Shown here one piece after another: positions 58,832 to 64,000 of a stretch of 64,000 nucleotides of DNA. The position numbers were made by a program, and so were the translations under genes. The DNA comes from Haloparvum alkalitolerans. Lineage in GTDB: Archaea > Halobacteriota > Halobacteria > Halobacteriales > Haloferacaceae. Positions within the stretch are counted from its first letter, which is position 1. Each line of letters opens with the position of its first letter. Below the pieces are notes generated by a model. It did not search any database, was not told the DNA's origin, and saw nothing but the letters and a program-made list of their open reading frames with translations. The stretch is from NCBI RefSeq assembly GCF_050122995.1, contig NZ_JBNLIA010000001.1, positions 124,001-188,000 of the forward strand, in the 5' to 3' direction.

Positions 58832-59962
58832 CTACGCCTGTGCGGTGACGGCCTCGTAGGCGTCCTGCATGATGTCGATGGCCTCGCGGAGCTCCTCCTC
58901 GTCCGTCGCGTAGGAGATGCGCGCGTACCCCTCGCCGTGTTCGCCGAAGGCCTCGCCGGGAACGATGACGACGCCGCGCTCGATGCACTCGTCGACGAAT
59001 CCCTCCGGCACCTCCGGCATGGCGTAGAAGGCGCCCCGCGGCGTGGGGACGTGGATGCCGACCGCCTCCAGTCCCGAGACGAGCAGGTCGCGCCGGCGCT
59101 CGAAGGACTCGGTCATCTCCGCGACGATGGACTGGTCGCCGGTCAGCGCCGCCTCCGCGGCGAACTGCGCGGGCGCGGACGCGCACGCCTGCACGTACTG
59201 GTGGACGCGGAGCATGCGCTCGACGCGCTCGGAGGCCCCCGTCACCCAGCCGAGCCGCCAGCCGGTCATCGAGTAGAGCTTCGAGGAAGAGTTGACGATC
59301 ACGGTGTTGCCGCCGTCGTCGAACTCCGCGGGCGAGCGGTGTTCGCCGTCGAAGACGGTGTACTCGTACACCTCGTCGGAGACACAGAGGATGTCGTGCT
59401 CGCGGGCGATACGTGCGAAATCCCTGATGTCCTCGGGCGGCGAGACGGCGCCGGTGGGGTTCCCCGGCGAGTTGAGGATGAAGGCGACGGTGTCGTCGGT
59501 GATCGCCTCCTCGACGGCCGCGGGGTCGAGCGTGAGGTCGTCCCGGAGCGGGACGGGGACCGGTTCGGCGCCGGTCAGTTTCGTCAGCGCGTCGTAGGAG
59601 ACGAAGCCGGGGTCGGGGATGATCACCTCGTCGCCGGGGTCGGCGTGCGCCTCCAGCGCGATGTGGAGCGCCTCGCTGCCGCCCGCGGTGGCGATCACGT
59701 CGTCGGGGTCGACGTCGATCCCCTGGTCCCGCTCGTGTTTGGCGGCGATGGCCTCTCGGAGCGGGAGGATCCCTTTGTTGCCGGTGTAGGCGTCCGTCTC
59801 CCCGGCGCGGATCGCCTCGACGGCGGCCTCGCGCGCGTGGTCGGGAGTCGGGAAGTCGGGCTGACCCAGCCCGAGGTTGATCGCGTCCTCGCCGGCTGCC
59901 TCGAACACCTCGCGGATCCCGCTGATCGAGATCCGCTCGACGCGGTCGGAGAACTTCGGCAT
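58832..59962 (-). CDS. Class I/II pyridoxal-phosphate aminotransferase
   Basis: The 376-aa fold type I enzyme has the Schiff-base lysine K228 in VNSSSKLYSMTGWRLGW, the PLP-contact NSPGNPTG (residues 164-171), SDEVYEYTVFDGE with the Asp for the pyridine nitrogen, and a C-terminal ARISYATDEEEL with the substrate carboxylate-binding Arg. The sequence around GLGQPDFPTP and YTGNKGILPLREAIA is typical of the Iγ subgroup of archaeal aspartate/aromatic/alanine aminotransferases. Substrate cannot be fixed from sequence. The start ATG lies 38 nt before the divergent CBS-ParB promoter region. Confidence 0.9.
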   Translation of the reverse strand: MPKFSDRVERISISGIREVFEAAGEDAINLGLGQPDFPTPDHAREAAVEAIRAGETDAYTGNKGILPLREAIAAKHERDQGIDVDPDDVIATAGGSEALHIALEAHADPGDEVIIPDPGFVSYDALTKLTGAEPVPVPLRDDLTLDPAAVEEAITDDTVAFILNSPGNPTGAVSPPEDIRDFARIAREHDILCVSDEVYEYTVFDGEHRSPAEFDDGGNTVIVNSSSKLYSMTGWRLGWVTGASERVERMLRVHQYVQACASAPAQFAAEAALTGDQSIVAEMTESFERRRDLLVSGLEAVGIHVPTPRGAFYAMPEVPEGFVDECIERGVVIVPGEAFGEHGEGYARISYATDEEELREAIDIMQDAYEAVTAQA

Positions 59963-60130
59963 GGAAGAGGGACGGGCGGCCGGCGAGATAGTTCTTGTCA
60001 CGTAGCGCCGATCGACGTCGGGCCGGGGGCGGCGGTCGGGACTCCACCCAGGACGGCGGTCGAGAGCCCGTCCGCACACGCGGCGGCGACGAGGACGCCT
60101 TTTTACGCAGCCGTGGCGTACGGGTCGCTT

Positions 60131-60913
60131 ATGAGCGGCAAGCCGACCGTCAGCGAGTACATGACGCGGGACGTGCAGACGGTCGCGCCGGACGACACCG
60201 TGGCCACGGTCTCCGAGCGGATCGTCGACAGCGACGGCCACAACGGCTTCCCCGTCACGGAAGGGCGGCAGGTGGAGGGGTTCGTCAGCGCCCGCGACCT
60301 GCTGTTGGCCGACCCGGACGCGCAGATCTTCACCGTGATGAGCGACGACCTCGTGGTCGCGCATCCGGCGATGGCGGTGACGGACGCGGCGCGCGTCATC
60401 CTGCGGTCGGGTATCCAGAAGCTCCCGGTCGTCGACGACGCGGGCAACCTCGTGGGGATCATCTCGAACACGGACGTGATCCGGTCGCAGATCGAGCGCG
60501 CGACGCCCGGGAAGGTCGGCAAGCTGATGCGGACGCTCGAGCAGATCCACGACGTCTCCCTCGACCAGAACCGGCGGACCGTCCGCCTGTCCGCGCTCAC
60601 GCCGACGCAGGGACGCGTCTACGCCGACGAGCTTGAGGGGCGGCAGTACGAGCTCGAGCGGGGGCTCGCGGAGCCGCTGGTCGTCATCGACAACGGCGGC
60701 ACGCTCTACCTCGCGGACGGCCACCACCGCGTGATGGCGGCCGCGGAACTGGACATCGAGGAGATGGACGCGTACGTTATCGTCCTCGACGACCCGGTCG
60801 ACCTCGGCATGGCCAAAACCGCCGAGAAGGAGGGGCTCGACGACCTATCGGACGTGGAGATCGTCGACTACGCACGCCATCCGCTCGTCGAGCGAACGGA
60901 GCGGTTGCAGTAG
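60131..60913 (+). CDS. CBS-domain and ParB-like protein (SerK-related)
   Basis: The 260-aa protein has two CBS motifs (residues 1-118: SEYMTRDVQTVAPDDTVATV and VMSDDLVVAHPAMAVTDAAR, VDDAGNLVGIISNTDVI), then a ParB/sulfiredoxin-type domain (about 150-240) with PTQGRVYADELEGRQYELE, LVVIDNGGTLYLADGHHRVM (DGHHR at 196-200) and DAYVIVLDDPVDLGM. The DGHHR motif is the active-site block of the archaeal ADP-dependent free serine kinase SerK, so this may be a serine kinase regulated by adenosine-nucleotide binding at the CBS pair. Alternatively a DNA-binding ParB-like regulator. A T-rich CTTTTTACG (60099-60107) is about 28 nt upstream. Confidence 0.82.
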   Translation: MSGKPTVSEYMTRDVQTVAPDDTVATVSERIVDSDGHNGFPVTEGRQVEGFVSARDLLLADPDAQIFTVMSDDLVVAHPAMAVTDAARVILRSGIQKLPVVDDAGNLVGIISNTDVIRSQIERATPGKVGKLMRTLEQIHDVSLDQNRRTVRLSALTPTQGRVYADELEGRQYELERGLAEPLVVIDNGGTLYLADGHHRVMAAAELDIEEMDAYVIVLDDPVDLGMAKTAEKEGLDDLSDVEIVDYARHPLVERTERLQ

Positions 60914-60988
60914 TTCGCGACCGTCGCCGGCGCTCACACCGACGACGACTTCGAGAGCGCCGCCGGTCACGCTCGGGAGCGTCGCCGG

Positions 60989-61222
60989 TCACGCCGGGTC
61001 GGCGAACGCCTCGCGCCACTCCTCGGCGAGATCCGCGGCGTCGTCCTCGTCGGCCACCGACTCCCGGCGGTAGTCGGGACCGTCAGCCGCCTGTTCGAGC
61101 ACGTCGATCCGGACGACCCATCCGCTCGCTCCGCCCTTCTCGCGGACCCGTACCGTCGCGAGCCCGTCGCCTCGTTCCCACTCGGTCACGCCGTCCCGGT
61201 CGCGGCTGACGCTCCAGTCCAT
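60989..61222 (-). CDS. Small acidic haloarchaeal protein
   Basis: The 77-aa product MDWSVSRDRDGVTEWERGDG has a beta-rich core (LATVRVREKGGASGWVVRID) and a C-terminal helix rich in Asp, Glu and Ala. It resembles small conserved haloarchaeal proteins of unknown function (I recall DUF7543-like names, unsure). Nothing suggests membrane or secretion. It converges with the CBS-ParB gene. Confidence 0.6.
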   Translation of the reverse strand: MDWSVSRDRDGVTEWERGDGLATVRVREKGGASGWVVRIDVLEQAADGPDYRRESVADEDDAADLAEEWREAFADPA

Positions 61223-61297
61223 GTCCGGCGGTCCGCCCGCGGGCGAGTAAAAGGGCGCGGTCCGCCGTCGGAGGCGCCGACGGCCTCGGCGTTCCGA

Positions 61298-61513
61298 TCA
61301 GCGTGTCTCGCCCCACTCGAAGGCGCCGTCGGCGGTCGGAAGCCCCGCGTCACGGTCGTCACTCGACGGTGTCCGCACCGGTGCCGAGGCTGGCGCGGTC
61401 GAGCGACCGCAGACGGGACAGACCGCGTAGCCGAGCGCGTCGTACTCGACCCGCTCCGTGCTGGCGCGCGTTCCGCAGGCGAGACAGTCGAACGCCGGCG
61501 CGTCGGTGCTCAT
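61298..61513 (-). CDS. Small zinc-ribbon protein
   Basis: The 71-aa protein holds two CxxC knuckles, CLACGTRASTERVEYDALGY and then CPVCGRST, spaced by about 20 residues, so it folds around one zinc ion. The C-terminal half is disordered and acidic. Zinc ribbons of this size are frequent in haloarchaea, and several are important for growth or biofilm formation, but no role is known for this one. The ATG at 61513 was chosen instead of a GTG/ATG further upstream (61534). Confidence 0.7.
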   Translation of the reverse strand: MSTDAPAFDCLACGTRASTERVEYDALGYAVCPVCGRSTAPASAPVRTPSSDDRDAGLPTADGAFEWGETR

Positions 61514-61689
61514 GGACGTGACAACGTGCGCCACTCACTTGGGTAATGACTGCCTACCGGTCACGAACCGGGGATTCACGGCCGGTTCGATGGTTCGAAA
61601 CCGCCGCTCTACCGTCCGGCAGCGTCCAGAACCCTCCGGCGCCGCACCGTACCGTCGGAGCTAAGCGCCGGCCGCCACAGCGACGACCC

Positions 61690-62832
61690 ATGAGCGAGAC
61701 GGACGCGGACGACCACGGGACCGAGGCGGAACTCCGACGCCGACGCGTCGAGGGGACGCAGCGCGCGCTTCGGGCGGGCGCGGGCGACGCGCTGGTGCTC
61801 TTCCCGAGTCGGAACCTCCAGTACCTCACCGGCTTCGCGGAGTCGCCGGACGAGCGCCATCTGCTCTTCCTGGTGCCCGCCGACGGCGACGCGGCGTTTT
61901 TCGCTCCCGATCTCTACGAGACGCAACTGCGCGAGGAGACCGCGGTCGCGGAGATCCGCACGTGGAGCGACGGGGAGGACCCGGTCGCGGGCGTCCGCGA
62001 CCTGCTCGCGGACTGTGGCGTTCGGGGCGGCCACCTGCTCGTCGACGACACGATGTGGGCGACGTTCACGCAGGACCTCCGCGCGGCGGCGCCCGCGGCG
62101 TCGTTCGGCCTCGCCAGCGAGGTGCTCTCGGAGCTGCGGGTCCGGAAGGACGCGGCCGAGCTGGACGCCATGCGCCGCGCGGCCGCGGTCGCGGACGCCG
62201 TCGTCGGCGACCTTCGGGACCTCGGCCCGGACGCGGTCGGGATGACGGAGGCGGAGCTTTCGGCGTTCATCGAGGACCGGCTCACCGAGCGGGGCGGGAG
62301 CGGCACCTCCTTCGAGACGATCGTCGGCTCGGGACCGAACGGCGCCAAGCCGCACCACGGCCACGGCGACCGCGAGATCCGCGCCGGCGAGCCGATCGTC
62401 CTCGACTTCGGTACGCGCGTCGACGGCTACCCCTCCGACCAGACCCGGACGCTCGTCTTCGACGGCGAGCCCCCGGCGAGATACCGCGAGGTCCACGAGG
62501 TCGTTCGCGAGGCCCAGCAGGCCGGCGTCGCGGCCGTCGGCCCGGGCGTCCCCGCCGAGGCGGTCGACGCGGCTGCCCGCGAGGTCATCGAGGCAGCGGG
62601 CTACGGCGATGCGTTCGTCCACCGAACCGGCCACGGCGTCGGCCTCGACGTTCACGAGGAACCGTACGCGGTGGCCGGCAACGAGCGCGAGCTGGAGCCC
62701 GGGATGGTGCTCTCCGTCGAGCCCGGGATCTACCTGCCCGACGAGTTTGGCGTCCGCATCGAGGACCTGGTCGTCGTGACCGAGGACGGGTGCGAGCGTT
62801 TGAACGACACCGACCGCGACTGGCGGTGCTGA
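61690..62832 (+). CDS. pepQ: Xaa-Pro aminopeptidase-like M24 metallopeptidase
   Basis: The 380-aa protein combines an N-terminal creatinase domain (residues 20-150, with LVLFPSRNLQYLTGF) and a pita-bread M24 domain. The metal ligands are seen as Asp in LDFGTRVDGYPSDQTRT (two), His in HRTGHGVGLDVHE, Glu in LSVEPGIYLP and Glu in GVRIEDLVVVTEDG, so all five are kept. It would remove N-terminal residues before proline or act as prolidase. The ATG at 61690 is preferred; 62 aa of Arg/Pro-rich upstream frame have no support. A hairpin element starts about 100 nt after its stop. Confidence 0.9.
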   Translation: MSETDADDHGTEAELRRRRVEGTQRALRAGAGDALVLFPSRNLQYLTGFAESPDERHLLFLVPADGDAAFFAPDLYETQLREETAVAEIRTWSDGEDPVAGVRDLLADCGVRGGHLLVDDTMWATFTQDLRAAAPAASFGLASEVLSELRVRKDAAELDAMRRAAAVADAVVGDLRDLGPDAVGMTEAELSAFIEDRLTERGGSGTSFETIVGSGPNGAKPHHGHGDREIRAGEPIVLDFGTRVDGYPSDQTRTLVFDGEPPARYREVHEVVREAQQAGVAAVGPGVPAEAVDAAAREVIEAAGYGDAFVHRTGHGVGLDVHEEPYAVAGNERELEPGMVLSVEPGIYLPDEFGVRIEDLVVVTEDGCERLNDTDRDWRC

Positions 62833-62919
62833 TCGCGATGGATGCGGTTGGACGGTCGAGACAACCCTCGCTACTACTGATCTGGATCTGTCTCCGCTGT
62901 TCCTGCTGATCTGGACAGT

Positions 62920-63270
62920 AACGCCCAGAAAGCCCCAGCCGGCTCGACCGGCCGCGACACGCGCTGCGCTCCTCGCTCCCCGCACAGCTCGCTGCGGTGC
63001 TTACGGTGCCGGGGCCGGATCGAGCCGGCTGCCCCTTTCAGTCCCACCGCGACCGCACCGCACAGCAGCCTCACGCCTCCCCAGCCTCGGCCACGGGCCG
63101 GGCGCAGAACCGCAACGCACCGCAGTGCGCCCGGCCCGCGGCCTCCACCGAAAATCGGAGATTTTCGAGCAGCCAGCGTGCAGTAGCGCGCTGGCGACCT
63201 CGCGCGGTCGCGGCGGCGCGCGCCGACCGCACACCCCCGCCACAGCACTGCGACCGCACCGCCGGTGGAT
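62920..63270 (+). repeat. Intergenic hairpin element, copy 4 (sense, longest)
   Basis: Blocks in order: CAGAAAGCCCCAGCCGGCTC (from 62927), TACGGTGCCGGGG with CGGATCGAGCCGGCT (63003-63030), CTTTCAGTCCCACC (63035-63048), CCTCACGCCTCCCCAGCC (63069-63086) and TCGG. Then come a 13-bp hairpin with arms 63094-63106 and 63126-63138 and the loop GAACCGCAACGCACCGCAG, an AT-rich hairpin CGAAAATC-GGA-GATTTTCG (63149-63167), a third hairpin with arms 63172-63178 and 63189-63195, and GCGCGCGCCGACCGC (about 63216-63230). Its first conserved block is about 95 nt after the pepQ stop and in the sense direction. Confidence 0.65.
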
Positions 63271-63360
63271 GAACGTTTTTTGCGGCTCCCGAAGAACTCC
63301 CGCCGTGAGTGCAGCCCAACTTCGCCGGTTGCGGCGCGTCGCTTCGCCGGCTGTCCTACA

Positions 63361-63600
63361 CTTGGCGCGCGCGACTTGACGCGCGCGAGGGAAGCCCGAC
63401 CGCGGCCGGAGCACCGCGGAGGCCGCGGTCGGCTGAGGCTGGGGAGGCGTGAGGCCACGCTCAAGGCGACAGCCGGTGTGGCAAATCACCGAGCAACCGG
63501 CTACGACGACCAACTCCACGAGCTAGGCCCTGGCGGACTGAAAGGGCGAGGCCGGCCGCGGTCGAGGGCTTTCTGGGTGTTGGCACCAAGCACAGCAGGA
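63361..63600 (-). repeat. Intergenic hairpin element, copy 5 (reverse, diverged)
   Basis: Read on the reverse strand: CCCAGAAAGCCCTCGACC (63563-63580), CTTTCAGTCC (about 63534-63543), a non-conserved stretch of 80 nt, CCTCACGCCTCCCCAGCC ending at 63437, then a 12-bp hairpin (arms 63396-63407 and 63421-63432, 13-nt loop), CTTCCCTCGCGCGCG and a second hairpin (arms CGCGCGCG at 63366-63373 and 63380-63387). It faces copy 4, forming an inverted pair about 640 bp across. The loop of the main hairpin is not the CCGCAACGCACCGCA loop of copies 2 and 4. Confidence 0.6.
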
Positions 63601-63674
63601 TGCTCGACTGATCCGGAAAAAGCGTAGAGCGAGCGGTCGAGGGACTTCTGACTGGTGACGGCAAGCACAGCAGG
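63558..63674 (+). repeat. Imperfect 42-nt direct repeat, 75-nt period
   Basis: GCGGTCGAGGG...AAGCACAGCAGG occurs at 63558-63599 and 63633-63674, with 33 of 42 positions equal and the middle more variable. The first copy is inside element copy 5; the second lies outside, followed by CAGACAGAAAACCCGACGC (63683-63701). The whole gap 62833-63897 shows no convincing gene: short antisense frames (CCACRHQSE and similar) follow the repeats. Confidence 0.55.
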
Positions 63675-63897
63675 TCGCTTGCAGACAGAAAACCCGACGC
63701 TGTGCAGTCGATCGAGGTCTCCGTCGTGCACTCACACTGAGCGGAACGAGACACCGCCCACCTCGGACCACGCCGCCTCTGGAGTATCGATCCACATCTC
63801 CACCCTAACCTCGCATTAATACTGATCGATCGTGGGTGTATCAGCGATAGATCTCCGTGACACCGGGTTTAAACCGCCGCCCGACGAACGTCGACCG

Positions 63898-64000
63898 ATG
63901 GGAACGCTCACAGACCTGTTCACGCCCGACCGGGTGGCGGTGGTGGGCGCGACCCCCCGAGAGGGGTCGATCGGTCGCGCGATCACCGAGAACCTGCTCG
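63898..64000 (+). CDS. ADP-forming acetate/acyl-CoA ligase, N-terminal part
   Basis: The first 34 codons, MGTLTDLFTPDRVAVVGATP and REGSIGRAITENLL, are in the window, and the gene runs off the right edge. This is the typical start of the haloarchaeal ADP-forming acetyl-CoA synthetase (alpha-beta fusion), whose first domain is a CoA-binding Rossmann fold with VAVVGAT-x-REGS-x-GR. The enzyme converts acetyl-CoA, ADP and phosphate to acetate, ATP and CoA. A TATA-like GGTTTAAACC (63865-63874), a perfect palindrome, is about 28 nt upstream of the ATG. Confidence 0.82.
   Translation, partial: MGTLTDLFTPDRVAVVGATPREGSIGRAITENLL

Noticed and set aside
63001..63519. Reverse frames in the 62.8-63.9 kb gap
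   Set aside because: They follow the hairpin elements, contain runs of Pro, Arg and Ala, and lack start signals; treated as non-coding.

Overview
The window looks like chromosomal DNA of a halophilic archaeon (class Halobacteria), most likely a Halorubrum-type organism. The evidence is a very high GC content, strongly acidic proteins, archaeal-only enzymes (topoisomerase VI, GHMP-type shikimate kinase, archaeal CoaD, DGGGP synthase, the haloarchaeal glutamate-cysteine ligase GshA), TATA-like boxes 25-30 nt upstream of many start codons (leaderless transcripts), Tat/lipobox and PGF-CTERM export signals, and tRNAs without an encoded CCA. The genus is an inference, not proven here.

Layout. 0-13 kb: small housekeeping units. 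These are an aldo/keto reductase, tRNA-Leu(UAG), a single-cyclin-repeat TFB-like protein, coaD, gshA, a ParDE-type toxin-antitoxin pair, tRNA-Gly(UCC), a Trm9-like methyltransferase, several haloarchaeal proteins of unknown function, lipoproteins, and the shikimate kinase-chorismate mutase operon. 12.6-13.4 kb: a MazEF-type cassette flanked by two 33-nt copies of the chorismate mutase 3' end, which looks like a site-specific insertion. 13.5-18.2 kb: an Lrp-type regulator followed by dabB-dabA, an inorganic-carbon uptake pump. 18.4-22.6 kb: dnaK, an unknown gene and dnaJ. 22.7-28.7 kb: cupin, a degenerate adenylate-ligase N-half, arginase, an HTH regulator, a NarK-type transporter with UspA. 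29-36 kb: type II NADH dehydrogenase, Agl23-like membrane protein, and the pilB-pilC pilus motor pair. 36.4-40 kb: top6B-top6A. 41-45 kb: a very large Tat-exported, PGF-CTERM-anchored GH13 amylase with its own candidate operator. 45-49.7 kb: dehalogenase, two unknown proteins, SBF transporter. 50-55.4 kb: a two-gene AddAB-like nuclease/helicase module beside tRNA-Arg(UCG), less GC-rich in appearance than its surroundings. 55.8-62.8 kb: lipid prenyltransferase, RAD55-like ATPase, CoA-binding protein, PAC2 protein, aminotransferase, CBS-ParB protein, zinc-ribbon protein, M24 peptidase. 63.9 kb: start of an ADP-forming acyl/acetate-CoA ligase.

The least explained feature is a family of five GC-rich intergenic elements (about 24.1, 36.3, 40.7, 63.1 and 63.5 kb). 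They share short conserved blocks but carry hairpins whose stem sequences differ between copies while staying self-complementary. Four of the five sit 20-110 nt downstream of a stop codon and in the sense orientation of that gene. This suggests a selected RNA or DNA structure, possibly a mobile 3'-end element. Together with the MazEF insertion and the AddAB-like module, these are the parts most worth following up.
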